NCBI RefSeq assembly: GCF_000423105.1 | Contig: NZ_AUHI01000011.1 | Coordinates: 1-64,000, forward strand | Origin: Halalkalibacillus halophilus DSM 18494 | GTDB lineage: Bacteria; Bacillota; Bacilli; Bacillales; Alkalibacillaceae | DNA length: 64,000 bases | Direction of reading: 5' to 3' | Shown: piece by piece, positions 34,521-43,120 of the stretch | How positions within the stretch are numbered: position 1 is the first letter of the stretch | How the letters are laid out: every line of letters starts with the position of its first letter | Translations under genes and position numbers: made by a program | The notes under the pieces: model-generated | Told to the model about the DNA's origin: nothing | The model's input: only the letters and a program-made list of their open reading frames with translations | Database searches by the model: none

Positions 34521-35181
34521 TGCAATTTTTCCAAACGTTGATATGGATTCCATGTGGACTGCCACTTATGAAACACTCTATATGACAGTTATATCAGTAA
34601 TAGGAACCTTTATATTAGGTATTTTATTAGGATTGGTACTGTTCTTAACTACAAGAGGGAATCTTTGGCAAAATATTTACTTGAATTCAGTTACAGCGAT
34701 ATTAGTAAACGTATTTCGTGCAATACCGTTTATCATACTGATCCTACTGTTATTCCCATTTACTGATTTTCTGGTAGGTACTATACGTGGTCCAAATGCA
34801 GCACTACCAGCTTTAATCATAGGAGCTGCTCCATTCTACGCGAGGTTAGTAGAAATAGCGTTAAAAGAAGTAGATAAGGGAGTAGTGGAAGCTGCAAAAG
34901 CAATGGGAGCAAAATCCCGCACAATTATTTTTAAAGTTTTATTACCTGAATCAATGCCAGCACTTATTTCAGGTATTACCGTAACAGCAATTGCATTAGT
35001 AAGCTATACCGCAATGGCTGGTGTTATTGGAGCAGGTGGACTAGGTGACCTAGCTTATATGCAAGGATTCCAACGACGCGACTTCGATGTTGTATTATTA
35101 TCCACCATCTTTATAGTAGTAATCGTGTTCATCTTCCAATTCCTTGGTGATTGGATTTCTAAAACAATAGATAAAAGGTAA
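34513..35181 (+). CDS. metI: Methionine ABC transporter permease
   Basis: This 222-residue protein is the membrane subunit of the methionine importer, with about five helices and the binding-protein-dependent transport motif VVEAAKAMGAKSRTIIFKVLLP, the loop that contacts MetN. The start overlaps the metN end, so translation is coupled. The name metP is used for the same subunit in B. subtilis. Confidence 0.95.
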   Translation: MIDAIFPNVDMDSMWTATYETLYMTVISVIGTFILGILLGLVLFLTTRGNLWQNIYLNSVTAILVNVFRAIPFIILILLLFPFTDFLVGTIRGPNAALPALIIGAAPFYARLVEIALKEVDKGVVEAAKAMGAKSRTIIFKVLLPESMPALISGITVTAIALVSYTAMAGVIGAGGLGDLAYMQGFQRRDFDVVLLSTIFIVVIVFIFQFLGDWISKTIDKR

Positions 35182-35276
35182 TACGCATTATATGAATTTG
35201 GGAAACAATGGTTGGTGATTATGAAATGACTAACCGTGTTTTATAAATGAAAACAAATAAAAGGGGAGTTTTTAAG

Positions 35277-36179
35277 ATGAAAAAATTATTATTTGCTTTA
35301 CTCATTGCTTTATTAACAATTGCTTTAGTAGCTTGTGGAACAGACGATGAAAATGGTGAAGAAGATCAAACAAGTGGTGATGAAGAGTCAACTGAAGAAA
35401 CAGATTCAGAAGAAACAGAAGGTGAAGAAGCTTCCTCAGACGAACTACGTGAAATAGTAATTGGTGCAGCGAACGTGCCCCATTCGGAAATACTTGAAGA
35501 AGCAGAATCATTATTAGAAGAAGAAGGAATTACCCTTCAAATCGAAGTTTATCAAGATTACGTTTTACCAAATGAAGATTTAGAAAATGAAACTCTCGAT
35601 GCTAATTTCTTTCAGCACACTCCATATCTAGAGGATCAAAAGGAAGAGATTGGTTATGACTTTGTAAGTTTAGGTGGAGTTCACATTGAACCTATGGGAA
35701 TTTATTCACAAGACATTACCGACCCTGAAGAAATTCCTGAAGGCACAGAGGTATTGATGAGCCGTTCTGTAGCTGACCACGGTCGTATTCTTTCTATATT
35801 ACAAGAAAATGGTGTGATTGAATTAGACGAAGATGTGGATCCAGTTACAGCTGAAATTGATGATATCGTAGACAATCCTCGTAACTTAGAATTTGATGCA
35901 AGTATCGATGCAGGATTATTACCAGAGTATTATGAGAGAGAAGCGGATACTTTAGTTGCTATTAACACGAACTATGCAATTGAAGCAGGACTAGTGCCAA
36001 CAGAAGATGCATTATTTTTAGAAGGCCCTGAATCTCCTTATGCTAATGTCATAGCTGTTCGTGCAGAAGATGAAGATGATGAAGATTATCAAAAAATAGT
36101 TGAAGTGTTACGTTCAGAAGAAATTCAAACATTTATGGAAGAAGAATATGACGGAGCGATTGTACCAGTAAGTGAATAA
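35277..36179 (+). CDS. metQ: Methionine-binding lipoprotein MetQ (NlpA family)
   Basis: This 300-residue lipoprotein binds methionine outside the cell. It has a signal peptide with lipobox LVACG (Cys about 20), a strongly acidic Ser/Glu/Asp linker (about 22-55), then the NlpA fold with VIGAANVPHSEILEEA, DANFFQHTPYLED and MGIYS. ATG 35277 was chosen behind AAGGGGAG; the open frame runs back to 35247. It is the third gene of metNIQ. The long acidic linker fits a halotolerant host. Confidence 0.94.
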   Translation: MKKLLFALLIALLTIALVACGTDDENGEEDQTSGDEESTEETDSEETEGEEASSDELREIVIGAANVPHSEILEEAESLLEEEGITLQIEVYQDYVLPNEDLENETLDANFFQHTPYLEDQKEEIGYDFVSLGGVHIEPMGIYSQDITDPEEIPEGTEVLMSRSVADHGRILSILQENGVIELDEDVDPVTAEIDDIVDNPRNLEFDASIDAGLLPEYYEREADTLVAINTNYAIEAGLVPTEDALFLEGPESPYANVIAVRAEDEDDEDYQKIVEVLRSEEIQTFMEEEYDGAIVPVSE

Positions 36180-36220
36180 TTACTCAAAGAAACTTGAAAC
36201 GAAAAAAGTTTATTAATCAT

Positions 36221-36259
36221 TCGCCCTCTCATCATCTTGATGTGGAGGGTGTTTTTTTA
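36221..36259 (+). terminator. Terminator of the metNIQ operon
   Basis: GCCCTCTCATCATC pairs with GATGTGGAGGGT imperfectly, followed by TTTTTTTA. Confidence 0.75.
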
Positions 36260-36598
36260 TGTTAGAGAGAAAACCAAAAACAGACCTATCATAAGTGTCA
36301 CAAGGCTAAGGAATGCTAATCTTTTGTTGTTTTTGTTGAGATATTTTAATTCTAAATACATTTGAAAAGGAAAATATATTAGCATGACCCCAACCCAATA
36401 CCATTTAAAATGAACTCCCCAAAAGTAAAAGACAACAAGAAAAGGGGAACTTCCGATAATAATTGCTAACCTTCCCAAATAAGAAATGTCATCACCATCT
36501 CCTTCTGGGATTCTTGTTTTAAATTGATCAACAAAATAACGAGCTACATAATAGAAAATAACAGTGAACAACAACGCTGGATAAACTTCTTCTATCAT
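36257..36598 (-). CDS. Small membrane protein of unknown function
   Basis: This 113-residue protein has three or four hydrophobic segments (about residues 5-22, 45-63, 66-84, 94-112) separated by short charged loops with FKTRIPEGDGDD and LKYLNKNNKR. I do not recognise the family with confidence; it has the look of small Bacillaceae DUF-type membrane proteins. It stands alone, convergent with metQ, and its start has an AAAGGATGAAG ribosome site. Confidence 0.65.
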   Translation of the reverse strand: MIEEVYPALLFTVIFYYVARYFVDQFKTRIPEGDGDDISYLGRLAIIIGSSPFLVVFYFWGVHFKWYWVGVMLIYFPFQMYLELKYLNKNNKRLAFLSLVTLMIGLFLVFSLT

Positions 36599-36909
36599 TT
36601 CACTTCATCCTTTTTTCAAAATAATTAAATAATTATATCATACGTTTACTCCTTTCTTAATTGTTCATAACAATAAACTGCTACCACCTAAAAATAACAG
36701 GTAGGTGGCAAATTTAAAGCATTTGGTTCTATTTACGAGCATATAACGCTATTAATAATAAGAAAGGATATAACATCTATTCAGGTGTTTATATCCTTTC
36801 TTATGTGGGTAATCACTAACATAAGCGATTTTTGTATCGTTACATATAGTGTTATGATTCTATATGTAAACAAATTGAAAGGGATGATTTAGTCATTTTA
36901 CACGAAAAC
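36599..36909. other. 311-bp intergenic region with a long hairpin
   Basis: The only clear structure is a hairpin at 36758-36804: TAAGAAAGGATATAACATC pairs, with one bulge, with GGTGTTTATATCCTTTCTTA. It has no T run. A smaller inverted repeat based on ACCACCT/AGGTGG lies near 36684-36712. No gene, riboswitch or tRNA is seen. Confidence 0.5.
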
Positions 36910-37089
36910 ATGATTGACTTGAATTACACAAGTGATATGGAGAAAGCGATGCAGGCATCACACGGCATGGGTTATGCTGAATATGGCCAGAAATTAGACC
37001 AGCGTTTAGCGGTCGAAAAGAAACGCGAGCTAGAATATCAACAATCAAGAACAATCATTACTGAATTTGATCGTATGGTACACCGTTAA
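36910..37089 (+). CDS. Small 59-residue hypothetical protein
   Basis: The frame encodes a 59-residue hydrophilic protein, MIDLNYTSDMEKAMQASHGM and on to EFDRMVHR, with an amphipathic, charged middle (KLDQRLAVEKKRELEYQQ) likely to be helical. It is followed by a good terminator. The ribosome-binding-like AAAGGGATGA (36878-36887) is 22 bp from the ATG but about 7 bp from an in-frame ATT at 36895, so translation may begin at ATT (five residues longer). I do not recognise the family. Confidence 0.6.
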   Translation: MIDLNYTSDMEKAMQASHGMGYAEYGQKLDQRLAVEKKRELEYQQSRTIITEFDRMVHR

Positions 37090-37102
37090 TATATAAATAC
37101 AA

Positions 37103-37137
37103 CATCCACTGTTAAGAAATTAGCAGTGGATTTTTTA
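37103..37137 (+). terminator. Terminator after the small ORF
   Basis: ATCCACTGTTA pairs with TAGCAGTGGAT, followed by TTTTTAC. Confidence 0.85.
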
Positions 37138-37455
37138 CTTTTATATGGTACTTGCTATCGAATTATGAAAAAAATATTTTTCAGCTAGTATATATAGAGG
37201 GATGAAGTAACAATCCAATGAGAACAGTTCTCAAGAGCATTATTCTTTTATTAATGTTACACTAGAATAGGTGCTTTTCATAAAAAAGCCCTTAATCGTT
37301 TAAATTAAACGAGTTTTTTACTATAATAGAAACAGTGTAGAATTGTTGGTTATTCGCACGAATCGATTTGCTTATAGTTTAGAAGTATTATAAACTAAGA
37401 ATTATAATCAAGTGCAATAATCAAACATTTATTAATAGAAACTGGAGGTATTCAA
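37138..37455 (+). promoter_or_regulatory. Upstream region of the suf operon
   Basis: This gap holds a second hairpin TCGTTTA-AAT-TAAACGA followed by GTTTTTTA (37296-37320) and, nearer sufC, an inverted repeat TAGTTTA (37375-37381) / TAAACTA (37391-37397). A possible promoter is TTGCTT (37368-37373) with TAAACT 17 bp on, whose -10 would lie inside the right half of the repeat. No known suf regulator site was recognised. Confidence 0.4.
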
Positions 37456-38241
37456 ATGGCAGCATCAACTTTAGAAATTAAGAATCTTCATGTACAAATT
37501 GAAGGTGAAGAAATATTAAAAGGGGTTAACCTAACAATTCGTGGTGGCGAATTCCACGCAGTAATGGGACCAAATGGTACAGGTAAATCGACTTTAGCTA
37601 GTGCAATTATGGGTCACCCTAAGTTTGAAATTACAGAAGGTGAAGTATTTTTAGACGGTGAAAACGTTCTTGAAATGGAAGTAGATGAGCGTGCACAAGC
37701 AGGTTTATTCCTAGCTATGCAGTATCCTAGTGAAATCAGTGGTGTTACAAACTCAGACTTCTTACGTTCTTCTATCAACGCACACCGTGAAGAAGGCGAT
37801 GAAATTCCATTAATGAAATTCATTAAAGAAATGGACGGAGCTATGGATGATTTAGAGATTGATAAGAATATGGCACAGCGTTACCTAAACGAAGGTTTCT
37901 CTGGTGGAGAGAAGAAACGTAACGAAATTCTTCAACTTATGATGTTAAAACCAGCAATCGCGATTTTAGACGAGATTGACTCAGGTTTAGATATTGATGC
38001 TCTTAAAGTAGTAGCAAATGGTATTAACAAGATGCGCAATGAGGAGTTTGGTTGCTTAATTATCACTCACTATCAGCGCTTATTAGACTATATTACTCCA
38101 GATCATGTTCACGTAATGATGCAAGGTCGGGTAGTTAAATCTGGTGGACCAGAATTAGCTCACCGTTTAGAAGCAGAAGGTTATGACTGGATTAAAGAAG
38201 AACTAGGAATCGACGACGAAACTGTTGGCCAAAAGGCGTAA
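37456..38241 (+). CDS. sufC: Fe-S cluster assembly ATPase SufC
   Basis: SufC is the ATPase of the SufBCD scaffold that builds iron-sulfur clusters. The 261-residue protein has Walker A GPNGTGKST, the SufC-type signature FSGGEKKRNEI, Walker B AILDEIDSGLD and switch His ITHYQRLL. It begins behind GGAGG and heads the sufCDSUB operon, 20 bp before sufD. Confidence 0.97.
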   Translation: MAASTLEIKNLHVQIEGEEILKGVNLTIRGGEFHAVMGPNGTGKSTLASAIMGHPKFEITEGEVFLDGENVLEMEVDERAQAGLFLAMQYPSEISGVTNSDFLRSSINAHREEGDEIPLMKFIKEMDGAMDDLEIDKNMAQRYLNEGFSGGEKKRNEILQLMMLKPAIAILDEIDSGLDIDALKVVANGINKMRNEEFGCLIITHYQRLLDYITPDHVHVMMQGRVVKSGGPELAHRLEAEGYDWIKEELGIDDETVGQKA

Positions 38242-38261
38242 GCTAGATAGGAGGGTAACGA

Positions 38262-39569
38262 ATGGCAGTGGAAACACAACTACCTTATGACAAACAATAT
38301 ATAACAGAATATTCAGATAAAAGAAATGAACCAAATTGGTTTAAAGATATACGATTAAAAGGATTAGAATTATCCGAAGAATTACCAATGCCAGTTGTCA
38401 AAAAGACTCGTATTCGTAATTGGAATTTCACAAACTTTAAGCACGATGTAGCTGGTGAAAAAATTAGCAGCTTTGATGAATTACCAGAAAGAATTCGTGC
38501 CCTGTTAGATGAAGATTCCGATAACAATAATCTCATCATTGTTCGTAATAATGATGTAGCCTATGCATCTTTAGAAGATAGTTTAAAAGATCAAGGTGTT
38601 ATCTTTACGGATATTTTCACAGCAATGAATGAACACAGTGATTTAGTTCAAAAACACTTCATGCAAGAAGGCGTGAAAGTAGATGAGAATAAAATGACTG
38701 CTAGGCATGCAGCGTTGTTAAATAGCGGTATCTTCTTATACGTTCCGAAAAAGGTTGTAGTTGAACAGCCGATCCAAGTTATTTTTTGGCAGGAAGATCA
38801 GGAAGCGGCTTTCTTTAATCATGTATTGTTAGTAGCAGAAGAGCAAAGTGAAGTAACGTATGTTGAGAACTATGTTTCAGAGAATGATGAAGAAGAGACA
38901 GTAGCTAATATTGTAAGTGAAGTGTTTGCACATGATGCTTCTAAAGTATCTTATGGTGCAGTTGATCATTTTGCTAAAGGCACTACTTCTTATGTGAATC
39001 GTCGTGGAACTGTTGGTCGCGATGCAACATTAGAATGGGCACTTGGTCAAATGAATGATGGAAACACTATTTCTGAAAATATCACTAATTTGATGGGTGA
39101 AAATGCACTTTCTCATGCGAAAGCTGTTTCAGTTGGTCGTGGGAATCAAGCGCAAGATTTCACTGCAAATATCCGTCACTTTGGTAAGGCATCAGAGGGT
39201 TATATTTTACAACATGGTGTTATGAAAGATCAGTCTAGTGCGATATTTAACGGAATCGGAAAAATTGAACATGGTGCTTCTAAATCGAACGCAGAACAGG
39301 AATCTCGTGTATTAATGCTTTCTGAAGGAGCTCGTGGAGACGCGAACCCAATCTTATTAATTGATGAAGATGACGTTACTGCAGGACACGCGGCATCAGT
39401 TGGTCGTGTGGATCCATTACAATTGTTCTATCTTATGAGTCGTGGAATTTCACAACATGAGGCAGAACGTTTAGTAATCCACGGTTTCTTAGATCCAGTT
39501 GTGCGGGAGATCCCTATCAAAACTGTTCAAAAACAGTTAAGAGAAGTGATCGAAGGGAAAGTTAATTAA
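38262..39569 (+). CDS. sufD: Fe-S cluster assembly protein SufD
   Basis: SufD pairs with SufB on the SufC ATPases in the scaffold complex and helps iron entry. The 435-residue protein has the SufBD beta-helix core with SGIFLYVPKKVVVEQPIQ, RRGTVGRDATLEW, GKIEHGASKSNAEQ and DEDDVTAGHAASVGRVD near the C terminus. Its stop codon overlaps the sufS start by one base. Confidence 0.96.
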   Translation: MAVETQLPYDKQYITEYSDKRNEPNWFKDIRLKGLELSEELPMPVVKKTRIRNWNFTNFKHDVAGEKISSFDELPERIRALLDEDSDNNNLIIVRNNDVAYASLEDSLKDQGVIFTDIFTAMNEHSDLVQKHFMQEGVKVDENKMTARHAALLNSGIFLYVPKKVVVEQPIQVIFWQEDQEAAFFNHVLLVAEEQSEVTYVENYVSENDEEETVANIVSEVFAHDASKVSYGAVDHFAKGTTSYVNRRGTVGRDATLEWALGQMNDGNTISENITNLMGENALSHAKAVSVGRGNQAQDFTANIRHFGKASEGYILQHGVMKDQSSAIFNGIGKIEHGASKSNAEQESRVLMLSEGARGDANPILLIDEDDVTAGHAASVGRVDPLQLFYLMSRGISQHEAERLVIHGFLDPVVREIPIKTVQKQLREVIEGKVN

Positions 39570-40792
39570 TGACGAATATGGAAAGTGTCCGCAAGCAATT
39601 TCCGATTCTCAATCAAGAGGTAAATGGACATCCACTTGTTTATTTGGATAGTTCCGCTACTTCTCAAAAACCTTCATCTGTAATTGATGCCGTAAGTGAT
39701 TATTACAAACAATATAATTCCAATGTTCACCGTGGTGTACACACATTAGGTACGTACGCGACGGAAGGATATGAAGGTGCTCGTGAAAAAGTAAAAGATT
39801 TTATTAATGCTTCTAGTATTAAAGAAGTTATTTTTACACGAGGGACTACTACAGCTATTAACACGGTAGCGTCAAGCTACGGACGTGACCACTTGCAGTC
39901 TGGCGATGAGATTGTTTTAACTAAAATGGAGCATCATAGTAACATTATTCCTTGGCAACAAATTGCGAAAGCCACTGGAGCAGAATTGAAATATATTCCG
40001 CTTCAAGAGGATGGAACAATTCTTATAGAGGATGTTGAAAAGCTCGTTACGGAGCGTACCAAGATTGTTGCCATGACACATGTTTCGAACGTTTTAGGAA
40101 CAATAAATCCGATAAAAGAAGTGGCGAAAATTGCACACAAGCAGAACGCAGTCATTGTAGTTGATGGCGCACAAAGTGTTCCGCATATGCGTGTCGATGT
40201 GCAAGATTTAGACGCCGACTTTTATGCTTTTTCTGCTCATAAAATGTGTGGACCTACTGGAATTGGTGTTCTATACGGCAAGAAAAGTTTACTTGAAAAA
40301 ATGGAACCCGTTGAATTCGGGGGAGAAATGATTGATTTCGTTAACCTACACGATTCTACTTGGAAAGAACTTCCGTGGAAATTCGAAGGTGGCACCCCGA
40401 TCATTGCAGGTGCAATTGGATTAGGTAAAGCAATCGACTTTTTAAATGAAGTTGGTATGGACAATGTAGAAGCGCATGAATCAGAGCTTGTAAGCTATGC
40501 AATGGAACAGATGAACACAATTGATGGAATGACCATTTATGGACCTAAAAAACGTGCAGGACTAGTCACATTTAATCTAGATGATGTTCATCCTCACGAT
40601 GGCGCTACCGCATTAGATTCACTCGGTATTGCTGTAAGAGCAGGCCATCATTGTGCTCAACCATTAATGCGTGAACTACAAGTCGCTGCAACTGCAAGAG
40701 CTAGCTTTTACCTGTATAATAATAAACAAGATGTCGATCTATTAGTAGATGGCCTCAAGAAGACAAAGGAGTATTTCGGTGATGTCTTTTAA
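39569..40792 (+). CDS. sufS: Cysteine desulfurase SufS
   Basis: SufS removes sulfur from cysteine using PLP and hands it to SufU. The 407-residue protein has the PLP-binding Lys in FSAHKMCGPTGIGVLYG, the His of KMEHHSNIIPW, and the active Cys in VRAGHHCAQP (about residue 361). It overlaps sufD by one base and sufU by 11 bp. Confidence 0.96.
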   Translation: MTNMESVRKQFPILNQEVNGHPLVYLDSSATSQKPSSVIDAVSDYYKQYNSNVHRGVHTLGTYATEGYEGAREKVKDFINASSIKEVIFTRGTTTAINTVASSYGRDHLQSGDEIVLTKMEHHSNIIPWQQIAKATGAELKYIPLQEDGTILIEDVEKLVTERTKIVAMTHVSNVLGTINPIKEVAKIAHKQNAVIVVDGAQSVPHMRVDVQDLDADFYAFSAHKMCGPTGIGVLYGKKSLLEKMEPVEFGGEMIDFVNLHDSTWKELPWKFEGGTPIIAGAIGLGKAIDFLNEVGMDNVEAHESELVSYAMEQMNTIDGMTIYGPKKRAGLVTFNLDDVHPHDGATALDSLGIAVRAGHHCAQPLMRELQVAATARASFYLYNNKQDVDLLVDGLKKTKEYFGDVF

Positions 40793-41228
40793 TAACCTAG
40801 ATACACTTTATAGACAAGTGATTATGGATCATTACAAAACTCCTCGTAATCGCGGAAAGCTTGAGGGGGACCATATAACAGTTGAGATGAACAATCCAAC
40901 TTGTGGGGATCGTATTGATCTACAGTTAAAATTAGATGATGGTATTGTACAGGATGCTAAATTCGAAGGTGAAGGATGCTCGATTAGTATGGCATCAGCA
41001 TCCATGATGACACAAGTTGTTGTTGGAAAGCCTATCGAAGAAGCGTTGAAGATATCAAAAATGTTTTCAGATATGATGCTAGGAAATGAACTGGAAGATC
41101 ACGATTATGACTTGGAAGATTTAGGTGATATTCAAGCATTACAAGGTGTTTCAAAGTTTCCAGCAAGAATAAAATGCGCGACATTAGCTTGGAAAGCAAT
41201 GGAGCAAGGCGTAGAAAAGAACGACTAG
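40782..41228 (+). CDS. sufU: Zinc-dependent sulfurtransferase SufU
   Basis: SufU accepts sulfur from SufS by a zinc-ligand exchange. The 148-residue protein has the three conserved Cys sites NNPTCGDRIDL, EGEGCSISMASASMM and RIKCATLAWKA and the Gram-positive insertion between the last two. ATG 40782 was chosen, 10 bp after AAAGGAG; this start overlaps sufS, as in B. subtilis. Confidence 0.95.
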   Translation: MSFNNLDTLYRQVIMDHYKTPRNRGKLEGDHITVEMNNPTCGDRIDLQLKLDDGIVQDAKFEGEGCSISMASASMMTQVVVGKPIEEALKISKMFSDMMLGNELEDHDYDLEDLGDIQALQGVSKFPARIKCATLAWKAMEQGVEKND

Positions 41229-41270
41229 TGAGCTAATACTCACTTTAATCATTTGAAGGAGGGTGAACGT

Positions 41271-42671
41271 ATGGCTAAAAAAGCACCTGAAGTAGAAGAA
41301 GATTACAAATACGGATTTCACGATAAGGACGTATCGATCTTCCGTACAGAACGTGGACTTACAGAAAACGTTGTACGTGAAATTTCACGTCAAAAGGAAG
41401 AACCGGAATGGATGCTAGAGTTTCGCTTAAAAGCATTCAACCAGTTTCACAAAATGCCAATGCCTCAATGGGGCGGCGATCTGAACGAGTTAGATTTCGA
41501 TGAAATTACGTATTACGTAAAACCATCTGAACAGTCTGAGCGTTCTTGGGATGAAGTACCTGAAGAAATCAAGCAAACGTTTGATCGTTTAGGTATCCCA
41601 GAAGCAGAACAAAAATATTTAGCTGGTGTTTCAGCTCAATATGAATCTGAAGTTGTCTATCACAACTTAGAGCAGGATCTAGAAGATCTAGGTGTAATCT
41701 TTAAAGATACCGATACTGCACTACACGAAAATGAGGATTTATTCCGTGAATATTTCGGAAAAATCATTCCACCATCTGATAACAAATTCTCAGCATTAAA
41801 CTCTGCAGTATGGTCTGGTGGCTCATTCATTTACGTTCCGAAAAATACAAAAGTACCAACGCCATTACAAGCGTATTTCCGTATTAACTCGGAAAACATG
41901 GGTCAGTTTGAGCGTACACTAATTATTGTTGATGAAGGCGCTTCTGTACACTATGTAGAAGGTTGTACAGCACCAGTTTATACAACAAACTCTCTACACA
42001 GTGCAGTGGTTGAGATTTATGTTAAAAAAGATGCTTATTGTCGTTACACGACTATTCAAAACTGGGCAAACAATGTTTATAACCTGGTTACAAAACGTGC
42101 TTCAGCAGATGCAAATGCAACGATGGAGTGGGTAGATGGTAACTTAGGCTCTAAATTAACAATGAAGTACCCAGCGATCCTATTAAAAGGTGAAGGTGCA
42201 CGTGGTATGACATTATCTATTGCTTTAGCAGGTAAAGGTCAGCACCAAGATGCTGGTGCGAAGATGCACCACCTAGCACCAAATACGTCATCTACGATTG
42301 TTTCGAAATCCATTTCGAAACAAGGTGGTAAAGTAACGTACCGTGGTATTGTGCACTTTGGTAAGAAAGCGGCAGGAGCTCGCTCGAATATCGAATGTGA
42401 CACATTAATCATGGATAATGAATCAACTTCTGATACGATTCCTTTCAACGAAGTGTTAAATGAAAATATTTCATTAGAACACGAAGCGAAAGTTTCAAAA
42501 GTATCTGAAGAACAATTATTCTATCTGATGAGCCGTGGTTTATCAGAAGAAGAAGCAACAGAAATGATCGTAATGGGCTTCATCGAGCCATTCACGAAAG
42601 AACTTCCAATGGAATATGCAGTTGAAATGAATCGACTTATCAAATTCGAAATGGAAGGTTCCATCGGTTAA
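41271..42671 (+). CDS. sufB: Fe-S cluster assembly protein SufB
   Basis: SufB carries the nascent cluster in the SufBCD scaffold. The 466-residue protein shows YKYGFHDKDVSIFRTERGL, SGGSFIYVPKNTKVPTPLQAYF, VHYVEGCTAP with the conserved Cys, and ARSNIECDTLIMD near the C terminus. ATG 41271 lies behind GAAGGAGGG. It is the last gene of the operon and ends at a strong terminator. Confidence 0.96.
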   Translation: MAKKAPEVEEDYKYGFHDKDVSIFRTERGLTENVVREISRQKEEPEWMLEFRLKAFNQFHKMPMPQWGGDLNELDFDEITYYVKPSEQSERSWDEVPEEIKQTFDRLGIPEAEQKYLAGVSAQYESEVVYHNLEQDLEDLGVIFKDTDTALHENEDLFREYFGKIIPPSDNKFSALNSAVWSGGSFIYVPKNTKVPTPLQAYFRINSENMGQFERTLIIVDEGASVHYVEGCTAPVYTTNSLHSAVVEIYVKKDAYCRYTTIQNWANNVYNLVTKRASADANATMEWVDGNLGSKLTMKYPAILLKGEGARGMTLSIALAGKGQHQDAGAKMHHLAPNTSSTIVSKSISKQGGKVTYRGIVHFGKKAAGARSNIECDTLIMDNESTSDTIPFNEVLNENISLEHEAKVSKVSEEQLFYLMSRGLSEEEATEMIVMGFIEPFTKELPMEYAVEMNRLIKFEMEGSIG

Positions 42672-42678
42672 TACCCAA

Positions 42679-42717
42679 AACCCTTGATATAATAAAATTA
42701 TATCAAGGGTTTTTTAT
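42679..42717 (+). terminator. Terminator of the suf operon
   Basis: AACCCTTGATATAAT pairs with ATTATATCAAGGGTT around a three-base loop, followed by TTTTTATA. Confidence 0.9.
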
Positions 42718-42726
42718 ATTACACCG

Positions 42727-42866
42727 TTTGCTGGCATTGAAAGTTTTACACCCGAAAAGAGGTTTTTATGCCGGCAAATCACCTCTTATACCGGCAAACA
42801 ACTTTATTCGCCCGAATAACCACTCCATATGCCGGCATAAGATTTTAGCCGCCCGATTCAATTTAA
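42727..42866. repeat. 20-bp-periodic word array, CCGGCA/CCCGAA type (array 3)
   Basis: Seven words begin at 42731 (CTGGCA), 42751 (CCCGAA), 42771 (CCGGCA), 42791 (CCGGCA), 42811 (CCCGAA), 42832 (CCGGCA) and 42852 (CCCGAT), with steps of 20, 20, 20, 20, 21 and 20 bp. The 14 bp between words are AT-rich and differ. It lies directly after the suf terminator. The rest of the gap (42867-43120) shows a promoter-like region and an imperfect hairpin (GCACAGAA/TTCTGTGT) but no gene. Confidence 0.75.
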
Positions 42867-43120
42867 ATAGCTACTTATATTTAGTCAGTAAAGTCCAAGG
42901 TGACACTATTCCCTAACTTGAAATGAAACTGATTTTATTGATTGTATGTAATCAGTGAATTATACATCGAGTAAAATTAGTAACAGCAAGGACGGTTAAA
43001 ATCTACCTGAACTATGATAAAATATAGGCATGGGGCATAGTAAGCACAGAAGCTTTCTAGATCTCATGCTTTTTCTGTGTTTAAAATGAATATAAAAAAC
43101 TTAGATTGAAGGAAATAAAT

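Noticed and set aside
42727..42866. CRISPR array
   Set aside because: Words of 6-9 bp are far too short and variable for CRISPR repeats, spacers are only about 12-14 bp, and no cas genes are present.
42728..42916. Open frame through the CCGGCA array
   Set aside because: No ribosome site; its sequence is a translation of a 20-bp-periodic repeat and a period not divisible by three gives no repeated peptide.
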